Shown: positions 16,749-26,164, numbered from the stretch's first letter. The stretch is DNA of 37,412 bases from Nitrospira sp. UW-LDO-01 (GCA_002254365.1 NIUT01000075.1:1-37412), one strand, 5' to 3'. Made by a program: numbers and translations. Notes: a model not told the origin generated them from the letters alone.

Positions 16749-17623
16749 TCACGAGTATGACCGGTTTTGGTCGCCGCCAGGGAACCTCTGGAGAAGCGAC
16801 CGTCACGATCGAGGTGCGATCCGTCAACCATCGTTTTCTGGAAACATCTATTCGTCTGCCAAAATCAATGGGAGGGCTGGAGGACGTCCTTAAGAAGACC
16901 ATCCAGCAGCATTGCGCCCGTGGACGTGTGGATATGACGGTCGTGATCCAGGGAACGCGGGGGAATGGGCGAGTGCCTCAACTTGACGAGAATTTAGCAA
17001 AGCACTACCATCAAGCTCTTCGGGCCCTCCAACGCACGTTGAAGCTGAAAGGATCGATTGACATCGCCATGATGGCTGGGTTTCGCGATGTCATCGTGCT
17101 GTCTGAGCAATCAACCGATGATCCAAAGCTCTTCAAGCTTGTCGAACAGTTGGGAGCAAAAGCGGTACGTGATATGGTCGCCATGCGCAAGAAGGAGGGG
17201 GGGCTGCTTGCGAAGGACATTCTTTGTCGACTAGCGTGTGTACGGACCTGCAAGACGGTGGTTTCCTGCCGTGCTTCATTCGTGACACAGGACGCATTTG
17301 ATCGGATGAAGCTGCGTGTAGAAAAACTGGTCGGAGATGCCATTCCGGACCTTCCGCGACTCAACCAGGAGCTGGCCATCTATGCCGATCGATGTGACAT
17401 TACGGAAGAATTGGTCAGACTGGATGCGCATATGGTACAGTTTGAACAGGCTGTTCAGCACAGCGAGCCTGTTGGGAAGACGTTGGACTTTCTTCTGCAG
17501 GAGATGGGGCGAGAAGTGAATACCATTGGCTCAAAGGCGAATGATTCGGCGATTGCCGCAGAGGTTGTTCGAATGAAAGCAGAGTTGGAACGGTTACGTG
17601 AGCAGGTACAGAACGTTCAATGA
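16745..17623 (+). CDS. YicC-family endoribonuclease
   Basis: A 292-residue YicC-family protein; members act as endoribonucleases on structured RNA and are linked to stationary-phase and stress survival. It begins MITSMTGFGR and carries the N-terminal motif EVRSVNHRFLE and RGRVDM, and a C-terminal DUF1732 block LDFLLQEMGREVNTIGSKAND. ATG 16745 overlaps the nth stop by 4 bp. The stop in turn overlaps the gmk start (ATGA), so nth, yicC and gmk look translationally coupled. Unusual is a run of four cysteines, C161, C165, C169 and C175, in the central helical region where the family normally has charged or aliphatic residues. Confidence 0.93.
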   Translation: MITSMTGFGRRQGTSGEATVTIEVRSVNHRFLETSIRLPKSMGGLEDVLKKTIQQHCARGRVDMTVVIQGTRGNGRVPQLDENLAKHYHQALRALQRTLKLKGSIDIAMMAGFRDVIVLSEQSTDDPKLFKLVEQLGAKAVRDMVAMRKKEGGLLAKDILCRLACVRTCKTVVSCRASFVTQDAFDRMKLRVEKLVGDAIPDLPRLNQELAIYADRCDITEELVRLDAHMVQFEQAVQHSEPVGKTLDFLLQEMGREVNTIGSKANDSAIAAEVVRMKAELERLREQVQNVQ

Positions 17624-18315
17624 GTAGTCCAGCGACCACACGCCATCTGTCTTCCGGGCCAGCTGACGGGCAACCTGCGCCAGGGCGTCAAGGGATCCTG
17701 TTTATTGTTTCAGCCCCTTCAGGGGCAGGAAAGACGACGTTGTGCAAACAGATTGTGGCCTCGATATCAGGGGTGTGGCATTCCGTATCCGCGACCACGA
17801 GAAAACCTCGTTCCGGAGAAGAGCATGAACGAGAGTATTTTTTCATTGAGGAACAACTATTTCACGACATGGTGAAGCGTGACGAATTTTTGGAATATGC
17901 CCATGTCTATGGCCACTGGTATGGAACTCCTCGGGGGCCCCTTATGGACAAGATTCAGCACGGCGTTGACGTCTTGCTTGAAATTGACGTTCAGGGCGCC
18001 CTGCAGATCAAGAAGGGGTTTGTCGATGCGGTTTCTATCTTCATCCTACCGCCATCGATGGATGTTCTCCGTGCTAGACTTCAGAGTCGAGCTTCGGACT
18101 CTCAGGAGGAAATCCTCAGCCGACTCCGCAAGGTGAAGGATGAAGTCTGGCGTGTTCGTGAATACTCCTACATCGTTCGAAATGATGATCTTGAGCAGTC
18201 TCTTCGCGAGTTACAGAGCATTTTTCATGCTGAACGTCTGAAGACTCAGCGGATGGACCTGCAGTGGCTTGAGCGGAGTTTTACCGATGGGTCGAACGCA
18301 GTACCGGCAGATTAA
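17620..18315 (+). CDS. gmk: guanylate kinase
   Basis: Guanylate kinase phosphorylates GMP to GDP using ATP in the cytoplasm. The 231-residue product has a P-loop SAPSGAGKTT at residues 31-40 and the GMP-binding segment SATTRKPRSGEEHEREYFFI, followed by EIDVQGA. About 24 low-complexity N-terminal residues precede the usual start of the fold, and a short C-terminal tail follows. The start overlaps the yicC stop by 4 bp. It is followed after 43 bp by rpoZ, the widely conserved gmk-rpoZ order. Confidence 0.96.
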   Translation: MSSPATTRHLSSGPADGQPAPGRQGILFIVSAPSGAGKTTLCKQIVASISGVWHSVSATTRKPRSGEEHEREYFFIEEQLFHDMVKRDEFLEYAHVYGHWYGTPRGPLMDKIQHGVDVLLEIDVQGALQIKKGFVDAVSIFILPPSMDVLRARLQSRASDSQEEILSRLRKVKDEVWRVREYSYIVRNDDLEQSLRELQSIFHAERLKTQRMDLQWLERSFTDGSNAVPAD

Positions 18316-18358
18316 GAGCCTTTATTTACATTTTATCGTATAGGGAGAGAGCTATATT

Positions 18359-18718
18359 ATGATCGATATGCTGAATTTGTTGCCGCAGTATACCTCCAAT
18401 GAATTCGACTCCAGACACCGATTGGTGATTGTCGCCTCGCAGAGGGCTAAACATTTGACCCAGGGTGCCAGGCCTGGTGGACCCTCTCGGTTTACGAAGG
18501 AAACCACCGTTGCGCTTGATGAGGTGTTGAAGGGGCAAGTGAAGTATCTGATCGGTAAGGAAGCACGTGATGCGATGAAAGAGGCGAAGCGTGGGAAAGA
18601 AGGCGAGACAGAGCGTATTGCGATGATGACCGGGGAAGATGCGCGAGAGATCAAGAAAGAGCTCAGTGTCTATGTAGATGACACGGCTCAGCCGGCGGTA
18701 GTCCAAACCGAGGAGTAG
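18359..18718 (+). CDS. rpoZ: DNA-directed RNA polymerase omega subunit
   Basis: The omega subunit helps the beta-prime subunit fold and assemble into RNA polymerase. The 119-residue product has the family pattern FDSRHRLVIVASQRAKHLTQGARP, followed by T.KETTVALDEV. A GGGAGAGA sequence lies about nine bases before ATG 18359. The C-terminal third (KRGKEGETERIAMMTGEDARE...) is longer than in E. coli omega. Position between gmk and coaBC supports the call. Confidence 0.94.
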   Translation: MIDMLNLLPQYTSNEFDSRHRLVIVASQRAKHLTQGARPGGPSRFTKETTVALDEVLKGQVKYLIGKEARDAMKEAKRGKEGETERIAMMTGEDAREIKKELSVYVDDTAQPAVVQTEE

Positions 18719-18720
18719 CT

Positions 18721-19965
18721 GTGGACGAAGCGAGGTCCACCATGACTCTTGGTGGTAAACACCTCGTGTTAGGGGTGACAGGAAGTATTGCCGCCTATAA
18801 GGCCGTCGGTGTGCTTCGCGCAGTGAGAGATCAAGGGGCGTCCGTATCGGTTGTCATGACTCGGGGGGCGACAAAATTTATGACGCCTCTGACGTTCGAG
18901 GTACTCTCAGGTCATCGCGTCATCACCGATCTCTTTGAGACTCATGAAACCATGCCGCATTTGACCATGGCCGAGGGTGCCGATGCGGTTCTTGTGGCAC
19001 CGGCGACGGCGCATTTTCTGGCGAAGGCGGCGATTGGCCTTGCAGATGATGTCTTGACCACGATGCTGCTGAATGTTCGATGCCCTGTCATTGTTGCCCC
19101 CGCTATGGACGGCGAGATGTGGACGCATCCAACAGTTGCTCAACATGTGGATGCGCTTCGATCGCGTGGGGTGGTCGTGCTTGACCCTGAAGTAGGCCCA
19201 CTTGCATCAGGTCGGGTCGCTCAGGGGAGGCTCCCAACAGAGGCAACAATTCTGGACACAGTTCATGCTGCGGTGTTTCGTCAGAGCGATTGGCGAGGCC
19301 AACGGGTATTGGTATCTGCCGGGCCAACTCAAGAGCCTCTCGATCCGGTGCGGTTTATTTCCAATCGTTCGTCAGGGAAAATGGGGTATGCCATTGCAGA
19401 AGCGGTGCGTGCTCGTGGAGGGGAAGTGGTCTTGGTCACGGGACCTTCTGCATTGACACCTCCTTCGGGGGTTACCACGGTTCACGTGAAGACTGCGAGT
19501 GAGATGGCCGATGCCTTGTCTCGGCACTTTTCTTCCTGCACAGTCCTGATCATGGCGGCTGCCGTTGCCGATTTTCGTCCACGGGTGACAGCATTAGGGA
19601 AACTGAAAAAACAGGGAAAATCTGAGATGGAGCTGGCACTTGAAGCAACGCCGGACATTCTTGCGATGCTCTCAGCAAGGCGTACATCACAGGTTGTTGT
19701 CGGGTTTGCAGCAGAAACGGAACAAGTGCTAGCTCATGCCAAGGACAAGCTGAAGGGAAAAGGTTTGGATCTAATTGTCGCCAATGACGTGACGCAAACA
19801 GGTGGCGGGTTCGGCAGTGATGAGAATGCGGCGGTCATTCTATCAGCGACAGGAGAGCAGAGAGTATTCAGCCTGATGCCCAAGCGGCGGTTGGCAGATG
19901 AGATTCTGAATGCGGTGCGTGATTTGTATTTGGTGGCACCGCGCGGTGAGTCACTCGTGGAGTAA
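18721..19965 (+). CDS. coaBC: bifunctional phosphopantothenoylcysteine decarboxylase / phosphopantothenate-cysteine ligase CoaBC
   Basis: CoaBC carries out two steps of coenzyme A synthesis. The N-terminal CoaC flavoprotein half shows GVTGSIAAYKAV, the catalytic His in MPHLTMAEGAD, and the loop PAMDGEMW, which has Asp where the textbook motif PxMNxxMW has Asn. The C-terminal CoaB half shows SAGPTQEPLDPVRFISNRSSG and KLKKQGK, then VGFAAET and IVANDV. GTG 18721, five bases after a GAGGAG inside the end of rpoZ, is taken as start; ATG 18742 is the alternative and still leaves the fold intact. It is separated from rpoZ by 2 bp and from the TPR gene by 8 bp. Confidence 0.95.
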   Translation: MDEARSTMTLGGKHLVLGVTGSIAAYKAVGVLRAVRDQGASVSVVMTRGATKFMTPLTFEVLSGHRVITDLFETHETMPHLTMAEGADAVLVAPATAHFLAKAAIGLADDVLTTMLLNVRCPVIVAPAMDGEMWTHPTVAQHVDALRSRGVVVLDPEVGPLASGRVAQGRLPTEATILDTVHAAVFRQSDWRGQRVLVSAGPTQEPLDPVRFISNRSSGKMGYAIAEAVRARGGEVVLVTGPSALTPPSGVTTVHVKTASEMADALSRHFSSCTVLIMAAAVADFRPRVTALGKLKKQGKSEMELALEATPDILAMLSARRTSQVVVGFAAETEQVLAHAKDKLKGKGLDLIVANDVTQTGGGFGSDENAAVILSATGEQRVFSLMPKRRLADEILNAVRDLYLVAPRGESLVE

Positions 19966-19973
19966 TCCTGTTT

Positions 19974-20720
19974 ATGGCTTCTGCTTCCAAGAAGACGGAC
20001 AACGCTGCCGAAATTGATCGATTGGCCATGGCGTTCGCCAAAGAGCCAGGATCAAAAGTCTTTATCCCTCTGGCTGAAGAGTATGGGAAAGCTGGCCGGT
20101 GGGAGGAGGCCGTCGTTGTGCTGGAGGATGGCCTGAAGACCTATCCCGGTTTCATTACGGCCATGGTGGCGTTAGGGCGTGCGTATGAGCAGGTGAACCA
20201 GCCAGTGAAGGCCAAAGCCATTCTTGAAGAGGCCATAAAAGTAAGCCCTGATAATCTGCGTGCGCATCGAACATTGGCCAAGCTCTATGCGACTCAAGGG
20301 GCCAAGGATGCCGCCATCCGTTCTTGTAACGCTATCTTGGCGGTGAACTCACAGGATCAAGAAGCGTTGGCCCTGCGGGCAAGTCTTGACCACGTAGTGG
20401 TCAAGGAACATGTTCCGGCTCCTTACCAACCAGCCGTGGATTTTGAGAAGCCTCAGTCTGACGGTCTTGGTGGAGCACCCATGGCATCAGTTGTGGGAGG
20501 GGCGGCTCAGGTACTAGAGAATGATAGTGACGATCATTTGGCTCCGATCCGACCTGGCTTAGCCGAATGCGCCGAGCCAGTAGCTGCTGGTCCATCTTTG
20601 AGTCTTCAGGAAACGGATAGATCGGTCGTTGCACGACTTGAGCAGTGGCTTCATTTGATCCAAGCGCGCCGCCGTGATGTTTCTGGCCAACCGCAACCTG
20701 TCCAGAAGACGTCTGTGTGA
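19974..20720 (+). CDS. tetratricopeptide-repeat protein
   Basis: A 248-residue protein with three to four TPR units across residues 25-135 (for example IPLAEEYGKAGRWEEAVVVL, ALGRAYEQVNQPVKAKAIL, TLAKLYATQGAKDAAI), followed by an acidic and Pro/Gly/Ala-rich linker of about 80 residues and a short helical end. There is no signal peptide or membrane segment, so it is probably a cytoplasmic scaffold. Function is not known. It sits between coaBC (8 bp) and aroQ (93 bp), in the same orientation. Confidence 0.85.
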   Translation: MASASKKTDNAAEIDRLAMAFAKEPGSKVFIPLAEEYGKAGRWEEAVVVLEDGLKTYPGFITAMVALGRAYEQVNQPVKAKAILEEAIKVSPDNLRAHRTLAKLYATQGAKDAAIRSCNAILAVNSQDQEALALRASLDHVVVKEHVPAPYQPAVDFEKPQSDGLGGAPMASVVGGAAQVLENDSDDHLAPIRPGLAECAEPVAAGPSLSLQETDRSVVARLEQWLHLIQARRRDVSGQPQPVQKTSV

Positions 20721-20813
20721 CGTCAACGGTTTGACCCTCTGAAAGCAGACTGCTAGAATGCCGCCTCCGGTACGTGGGTGGTCTTCTTTTGGTGTGGAAG
20801 GGGGATACGCGCC

Positions 20814-21314
20814 GTGCTCCGTGTCTTGGTTTTGCATGGTCCCAATCTGAATCTGCTTGGTAATCGTGAACAGTCTATTTATGGGACTACGTCTCTTGAA
20901 ACGATTGACTCGTCTCTCCACAAATTGGGAGATGAACTTGGAGCTGAGCTTGTCATTCGACAATCCAATCATGAGGGAGAGTTGGTGACTTGGATTCAGG
21001 AAGCCCGCCGAGATTGTCAGGGGATCATCATCAATCCGGCAGCCTATACTCACACCAGCATCGCGATACGCGATGCGTTGGCGGCGGTCGACCTCCCTAC
21101 GGTCGAGGTTCATCTGTCAAATATTTACCGGCGGGAAACCTTTCGGCAACAGTCCTATGTGTCTGGAGTTGCTGTCGCGCAGGTTTCCGGGTTTGGTCCA
21201 TCCGGCTATTTGTTGGCTCTGCGTGGACTATGCGAGTATGTCACGAAGTCCATGTCGACAGGTTCCGAACCAGCGCTCTCGCCTGCAGAGAGAGGCAGGA
21301 CCGGCCTGACATGA
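20814..21314 (+). CDS. aroQ: type II 3-dehydroquinate dehydratase
   Basis: AroQ dehydrates 3-dehydroquinate to 3-dehydroshikimate in the shikimate pathway. It shows [15 protein letters not shown] with the catalytic Tyr at residue 23 (SIYG), the NPAAYTHTS substrate-binding loop near 75-83, [12 protein letters not shown] and the catalytic-region Arg/His residues. GTG 20814 is chosen because it gives the family start ([11 protein letters not shown]) and follows GGAAGGGGG; the frame opens at 20778 but adds unconserved residues. The protein is 166 residues, with about 20 extra residues at the C-terminus. It precedes efp, a common aroQ-efp-accB-accC order. Confidence 0.95.
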   Translation: MLRVLVLHGPNLNLLGNREQSIYGTTSLETIDSSLHKLGDELGAELVIRQSNHEGELVTWIQEARRDCQGIIINPAAYTHTSIAIRDALAAVDLPTVEVHLSNIYRRETFRQQSYVSGVAVAQVSGFGPSGYLLALRGLCEYVTKSMSTGSEPALSPAERGRTGLT

Positions 21315-21362
21315 GCCTGGTTGTAGGCTAGGAGTGTTTCTTCTCATCGAAGGGGGTTTAGA

Positions 21363-21923
21363 GTGATTTCCACGGTTGATTTTCGTGGTGGTGTCCGTTT
21401 GATGGTTGAAGGGGAACCTTTCTATATCGTTGAATTTCAACACGTCAAGCCTGGCAAAGGTGGTGCATTTGTCCGTACCAAGCTGAAGAGCTACCTCTCA
21501 GGGAATGTACTGGATCGCACATTTCGATCTGGAGAACGATTTGAAGAGCCGGATCTTGAAGAGCGTGATATGCAGTTTCTCTATGCAGCCGGCGAGGCTT
21601 ATACGCTCATGGATACGGAGAGCTATGAGCAATTGACGTTTGAGAAACGTCAATTGGGAGAGAATGCCGATCTGCTAAAAGAAAACATGGTCGTCAAGAT
21701 CCTCATCTATGAACATCGCCCAATCGCGGTGGAACTGCCGAACTTCATTGAGCTCAAGGTCGTCGATGGAGAGCCGGGTGTGCGGGGAGACACAGCATCC
21801 GGAGGAACAAAACCGGTCATCGTGGAAACAGGAGCCACCATTAAGGTGCCGCTGTATCTGGAGGTTGGGACGGTGATTCGAATCGATACTCGTACGCGAT
21901 CCTATGTGGAGCGTGTTCGGTGA
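21363..21923 (+). CDS. efp: translation elongation factor P
   Basis: EF-P binds between the P and E sites and relieves ribosome stalling on polyproline stretches. The 186-residue product starts with GTG as MISTVDFRGG and has the three-barrel signature, with the tip loop HVKPGKGGAF carrying Lys32 at the position that is modified in many bacteria. A GAAGGGGG sequence lies about seven bases before the start. No EpmA/EpmB-type modification gene is visible in the window. The stop overlaps the accB GTG start (GTGA). Confidence 0.96.
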   Translation: MISTVDFRGGVRLMVEGEPFYIVEFQHVKPGKGGAFVRTKLKSYLSGNVLDRTFRSGERFEEPDLEERDMQFLYAAGEAYTLMDTESYEQLTFEKRQLGENADLLKENMVVKILIYEHRPIAVELPNFIELKVVDGEPGVRGDTASGGTKPVIVETGATIKVPLYLEVGTVIRIDTRTRSYVERVR

Positions 21924-22474
21924 GAAGTCGTCGGTCAAAGCCAAAAGCGCGTCGTATTGTGTTGTCGGAAAGGCCGGGGCCACCGCTTGGCCAAGCCACG
22001 CTCACCATCGGTTCCAACAAACATCTCCAGGAACTTATCGATCTTCTTCGGCGTAATAACCTGACCGAGCTGGAGATTGAGCACCAGGGTGTTCGGATAC
22101 GGCTGAGGCACGAGCTTACGGCAAAGACTTCTGTGGCGGTTCATCAGGAGTCAGCTCCGACCACTCTTCAGCAACCGTCGCATACGGTATCCTCTGCAAT
22201 GCCGGTAATGGAAGGCACGGCCGGGTTTGTGACGGTGACCTCACCGATTGTCGGAACGTTTTATCGCTCCCCTTCTCCAGATGCGGATTCATACGTAGAT
22301 GAAGGCGACTTTGTCAAGAAGGGCCAAGTCCTCTGCATCGTTGAGGCGATGAAGCTCATGAATGAGATTGAGTCTGAAATAGATGGTCGGATTGTGAAAA
22401 TCTTAGTGGAGAACACAAAGTCCGTTGAATATGGTCAAGCCCTGTTCCTCATCGATCCTAAAGCCACCCCATAG
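21920..22474 (+). CDS. accB: biotin carboxyl carrier protein of acetyl-CoA carboxylase
   Basis: AccB carries the biotin that shuttles carboxyl groups in acetyl-CoA carboxylase, the first step of fatty-acid synthesis. The biotinyl domain at the C-terminus has EAMKLMNE with the biotinylated Lys145, after GTFYRSPSP and a V..GD.V.KGQ..C turn. The N-terminal part LQELIDLLRRNNLTELEIEHQGVRIRLR matches AccB. GTG 21920 overlaps the efp stop and adds a basic stretch of about 30 residues that other AccB proteins lack; TTG 21962 is an alternative. accC follows after 43 bp. Confidence 0.94.
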   Translation: MRSRRSKPKARRIVLSERPGPPLGQATLTIGSNKHLQELIDLLRRNNLTELEIEHQGVRIRLRHELTAKTSVAVHQESAPTTLQQPSHTVSSAMPVMEGTAGFVTVTSPIVGTFYRSPSPDADSYVDEGDFVKKGQVLCIVEAMKLMNEIESEIDGRIVKILVENTKSVEYGQALFLIDPKATP

Positions 22475-22517
22475 GTTATTCTCACGGTGATTCTCTCCAT
22501 CGTGTCGGAGCCAAGAC

Positions 22518-23858
22518 GTGTTTAAAAAAGTTCTGATTGCCAATCGTGGAGAAATTGCGCTGCGAGTCATTCGCGCCTGCAAGGAGCTAGGCATTCAGAC
22601 CGTCGCGATCCATTCCGAGGCTGATGCGCTGGCGATGCATGTACGGGCAGCTGATGAAAAGGTCTGTGTCGGACCAGCTGATTCCGCGCTCAGTTATCGG
22701 AACATTCCCAATGTCCTGAGCGCAGCGGAGATTACCGGAGTCGATGCGATTCACCCCGGGTATGGCTTCCTCTCCGAGAACGCCCATTTTGCCGAAGTGT
22801 GTGAATCGATCGGGATCAAGTTCATCGGCCCCAGCTCAGAAAATATCGCCATGATGGGGGACAAGGCGAAAGCGCGAGAGATCGTAGCCAAACGAGGTCT
22901 TCCCGTCACTCCAGGGAGCCCCGGTGAGGTGCGGAGTGAGGAAGACGCGTTACAGGCTGCACAGAAGATCGGGTTTCCGGTCATCATCAAAGCAACGGCG
23001 GGTGGGGGAGGCCGTGGGATGCGCGTCGTCAATCGAGCCGAAGACTTGGGACGCGCCTTCCAAGCCGCTCAAGCTGAAGCCAAATCGACATTTGGGAACG
23101 ACGGTGTCTATCTTGAACGCTATTTCTTGGAGCCGCGCCATATCGAAGTGCAGGTCTTGGCTGATCAGCATGGCCGCGTGATTCATCTTGGAGAACGTGA
23201 CTGCTCCATTCAACGGCGGCATCAGAAGCTGGTCGAGGAGACCCCGTCCCCGGTCGTCGACGACAAGCTTCGTCGAGAGATCGGACGAGTGGCAGTGGAG
23301 GCCGTCAAAGCTGCGCACTATCGCAATGTGGGGACCGTGGAGTTTCTTCTTGATAAGGATCGCAACTTTTATTTTATGGAGGTCAACACCCGTATTCAAG
23401 TGGAGCATCCAATTACTGAAATGGTGACGGGTATCGATTTGATCAAGGAACAGATTCGGCTTGCGGCCGGACATCCGCTCTCGCTACGCCAACAGGACGT
23501 GGTGCTGGCCGGCCACAGTCTGGAGTGCCGCATCAATGCCGAAGATCCTGAGAAGTTTACCCCATCCCCCGGAACCATTACCAAATACAGCCCCCCGGGA
23601 GGATTCGGTGTGCGAGTGGATTCTGCGATGGAGTCAGGTTCGATCGTTGTGCCGCATTACGATTCGATGATTGCGAAGTTGATTACGCATGGTCGTGATC
23701 GACAGGAGTCGATGGCACGGATGAGGCGAGCCTTGGGTGAATTTGTTATCGAGGGGATCAAGACGACGATACCGCTTCACCGCCGAATCCTTGAAGACTC
23801 TGATTTTCAAAAAGGCCATGTCTCTACCACATTCTTGGAGCATTTCTTGGCAAGGTAG
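22518..23858 (+). CDS. accC: biotin carboxylase subunit of acetyl-CoA carboxylase
   Basis: AccC carboxylates biotin on AccB using ATP and bicarbonate. The 446-residue protein starts with GTG ([16 protein letters not shown]) and has the ATP-grasp glycine loop [12 protein letters not shown], the [16 protein letters not shown] segment and [15 protein letters not shown] with the catalytic Arg. Length and motifs are normal. The carboxyltransferase genes accA and accD are not present here. This is the last gene of the run starting at tsaD; about 200 bp follow without a gene. Confidence 0.97.
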   Translation: MFKKVLIANRGEIALRVIRACKELGIQTVAIHSEADALAMHVRAADEKVCVGPADSALSYRNIPNVLSAAEITGVDAIHPGYGFLSENAHFAEVCESIGIKFIGPSSENIAMMGDKAKAREIVAKRGLPVTPGSPGEVRSEEDALQAAQKIGFPVIIKATAGGGGRGMRVVNRAEDLGRAFQAAQAEAKSTFGNDGVYLERYFLEPRHIEVQVLADQHGRVIHLGERDCSIQRRHQKLVEETPSPVVDDKLRREIGRVAVEAVKAAHYRNVGTVEFLLDKDRNFYFMEVNTRIQVEHPITEMVTGIDLIKEQIRLAAGHPLSLRQQDVVLAGHSLECRINAEDPEKFTPSPGTITKYSPPGGFGVRVDSAMESGSIVVPHYDSMIAKLITHGRDRQESMARMRRALGEFVIEGIKTTIPLHRRILEDSDFQKGHVSTTFLEHFLAR

Positions 23859-24063
23859 CGTGTGATCGTTCCTTCCTGATCCTCCCGTGTTCGAATTTTC
23901 CTCTGGCCGTGCGTTCAGTCTCTTAGCCTCGTGCAGCCCACATGCCCCTCGAGAGGGATGGGTATGCCAGAAAGATCATATGTCTCGGGATTGGGGAAGC
24001 GTGATTCTTGGTAGTCTTCCTGATAGGATGGAACGATAGCTCTAATGCGAGTATGTGTAACAT
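23859..24063. other. intergenic region between accC and the MacA-like gene
   Basis: About 200 bp without a gene. No clear terminator after accC and no convincing promoter before the adaptor gene could be identified, although one of each would be expected here because the two gene groups are functionally unrelated. Confidence 0.4.
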
Positions 24064-25323
24064 ATGCGACGAATTGGATTAATTCTTAGCGTCCTAGCTG
24101 TCGGCCTCGGCATCGGAGGCTATGTGTTTTTCAACGGGGAGCGGAAGGCCCCTGTTCGATACCGAACGGCGCCGGTTGAGCGCGGGCAGGTTATTTCCGT
24201 CGTCAGTGCAACCGGGACGATCAATCCCGTGGTATCCGTCCAAGTGGGTACGCAAGTGTCGGGCATGGTCAAGAGTCTTCATGCCGATTTCAATTCACAG
24301 GTCAAAGCCGGGGAAATTGTGGCGGTCATTGACCCGGAGCCGTTCAAGGCTCGTCGGGAACAGGCCGCGAGTAACTTGGATATGGCACGGGCGAGCGTCG
24401 CGCGTGCGCGAGCCGATTTGGCCCAACGAAAACGAGAACTCAGCCGCGTTGAAGTGCTGTTGCCGGAGCAGTTTGTCTCCCAAAATGATGCTGATGTGGC
24501 CATCACGAATTACCACAGTGCCGAGGCACAGGTTCGAGTCACTGAGGCACAGGTCAAGCAGGCTGAGGCGGCGGTGAATGCCGCGGATCTTGAGCTGAAA
24601 TATACGGTGATTCGTTCGCCTGTCGAAGGGATTGTGGTCGCGCGGAATATCGAGGTCGGACAGACGGTTGCGTCCAGCTTCGCCACGCCCAACCTTTTTC
24701 TCATCGCACTGGACTTGACCAAAATGCAAGTCGACACCAATGTGAGCGAATCGGATATCGGAGGGATGTCGGAGGGAAAGGAAGCGGTCTTTACCGTCGA
24801 CGCTTACCCAGGGATCTCGTTTACGGGTATCGTGAAGCAGGTTCGTCTTGCGCCGATCAGCGTACAGAACGTGGTGACGTACAATGTGGTGGTCAGTGTG
24901 GATAATGCCGACTTGCGGCTCAAGCCAGGCATGACCGCGAATGTCTCGATTGTAGTCGCGCAGAAGGACCAGATCATTAAAGTTCCCAATGCCGCGCTTA
25001 GATTTGTGCCACCAAAAGGTGAAGGGAGTCCACGAGATGTCGGTGGACGATCAAGCAAGGGAGAAGCCGCTCGTCCTGTTACGACCGAATGGCGACCCAT
25101 GGTGGCGCCAAAAATCGTCTGGAAACAGGGGGAGAATGGAGACCTTGTTCCGCTGCCGGTACAGACCGGAATTTCCGACGGCTCTTCAACGGAGATCATT
25201 TCCGAGGGACTTTCAGAGGGGGACGTGATCGTCATCGGGATTGACCAATCGTTCGACGAGAAAAAGGAGGGCAACGGGCTTCCTCCAGGGTTCGGCAGTT
25301 CGCCCCGTCCTCGAAATCGCTGA
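24064..25323 (+). CDS. MacA-like periplasmic adaptor of a tripartite efflux pump
   Basis: A 419-residue membrane-fusion protein (HlyD/MacA type). A short N-terminal membrane anchor (LILSVLAVGLGIGGYVFF) is followed by a lipoyl half-motif (GTINPVVSVQVGTQVSG), an alpha-hairpin rich in Ala, Gln and Glu (residues about 100-180), the second lipoyl half (VIRSPVEGIVVARNIEVGQTV) and beta-barrel and membrane-proximal domains. Such adaptors link an inner-membrane ABC transporter to an outer-membrane channel. The ATPase and permease genes follow on the same strand. No TolC-like gene is in the window. Confidence 0.92.
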   Translation: MRRIGLILSVLAVGLGIGGYVFFNGERKAPVRYRTAPVERGQVISVVSATGTINPVVSVQVGTQVSGMVKSLHADFNSQVKAGEIVAVIDPEPFKARREQAASNLDMARASVARARADLAQRKRELSRVEVLLPEQFVSQNDADVAITNYHSAEAQVRVTEAQVKQAEAAVNAADLELKYTVIRSPVEGIVVARNIEVGQTVASSFATPNLFLIALDLTKMQVDTNVSESDIGGMSEGKEAVFTVDAYPGISFTGIVKQVRLAPISVQNVVTYNVVVSVDNADLRLKPGMTANVSIVVAQKDQIIKVPNAALRFVPPKGEGSPRDVGGRSSKGEAARPVTTEWRPMVAPKIVWKQGENGDLVPLPVQTGISDGSSTEIISEGLSEGDVIVIGIDQSFDEKKEGNGLPPGFGSSPRPRNR

Positions 25324-25453
25324 GGCCGCGCCAACATGTCAGAAGGTGGCGAGGAAGTCCGTAGCTACTGGATAAGGCACGAGATCGTGACACATCTGAG
25401 GGTGTCCGTATTTCTAACCTCCTACCAATATTATTGTAGAATTGTCTAGGGAT

Positions 25454-26152
25454 ATGGTTCCGCTCATCGTCTGCGAAGATCTCTGGAAAGTGTACCGAGT
25501 CGGTGACATTGAGGTGCAGGCATTGAGGGGCCTCAACGTGACAATCAACGATGGCGAGTTTGTCGCCATTATGGGGACAAGCGGCTCAGGGAAGTCCACG
25601 CTGATGAATATTCTTGGTTGCCTGGATCAGCCGAGCAAGGGGCACTATCGGTTAGGCGGTGTTGAGGTGGAGGGATTGCAACCGGATCAGTTGGCAGAGA
25701 TTCGGAATCGGAAAATCGGTTTTGTCTTTCAAAGTTTCAATCTCATTCCGAGAACCAGCGCATTGGAAAACGCTCAATTGCCGCTTCTGTACCGAGGACT
25801 GTCCTTAAAGGAGCAGCGAGCCCGTGCCTCTACAGCACTCGAACGGGTCGGACTGAAGGGCCGGGAGCATCATACCCCCACGCAATTGTCAGGTGGTCAA
25901 CAGCAACGGGTGGCCATCGCTCGGGCACTGGTGACCTCGCCATCTTTGTTACTTGCCGACGAACCGACGGGAAATCTTGATACAGGGTCGAGCTATGAAA
26001 TCATGGCGATTCTTGAGGGATTGAATCGTGATGGAATTACGGTCATTCTTGTGACGCATGAAGTCGATATTGCCGCCTTTGCTGCGCGTGAAATTGTGAT
26101 CAAGGACGGCCAAGTCCTGAGTGACCGTGCCATTCAGGATCGGGCTCATTAG
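25454..26152 (+). CDS. MacB-type ABC transporter ATP-binding protein
   Basis: A 232-residue ABC ATPase of the MacB/LolD/FtsE class. It has Walker A GTSGSGKST, Q-loop FVFQSFNLIPR, signature LSGGQQQR, Walker [10 protein letters not shown] and the switch His in LVTHEVDI. It powers the adjacent permease in exporting or extracting a substrate at the inner membrane. ATG 25454 with TAGGGA upstream is preferred over TTG 25442. It follows the adaptor gene after 130 bp and precedes the permease by 12 bp, so the MacB ATPase and permease are separate polypeptides here. Confidence 0.94.
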   Translation: MVPLIVCEDLWKVYRVGDIEVQALRGLNVTINDGEFVAIMGTSGSGKSTLMNILGCLDQPSKGHYRLGGVEVEGLQPDQLAEIRNRKIGFVFQSFNLIPRTSALENAQLPLLYRGLSLKEQRARASTALERVGLKGREHHTPTQLSGGQQQRVAIARALVTSPSLLLADEPTGNLDTGSSYEIMAILEGLNRDGITVILVTHEVDIAAFAAREIVIKDGQVLSDRAIQDRAH

Positions 26153-26164
26153 CAAGGGGTGCTG

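Noticed and set aside
17216-17300. Local frameshift in yicC to explain the cysteine-rich stretch
   Set aside because: Both other frames hit stops or give unlike sequence and the family pattern continues in frame on both sides.
25324-25453. Short hairpin GACAC/GTGTC between the MacA-like and ATPase genes as an attenuator
   Set aside because: Five-bp stem without a T-run; too weak to annotate.
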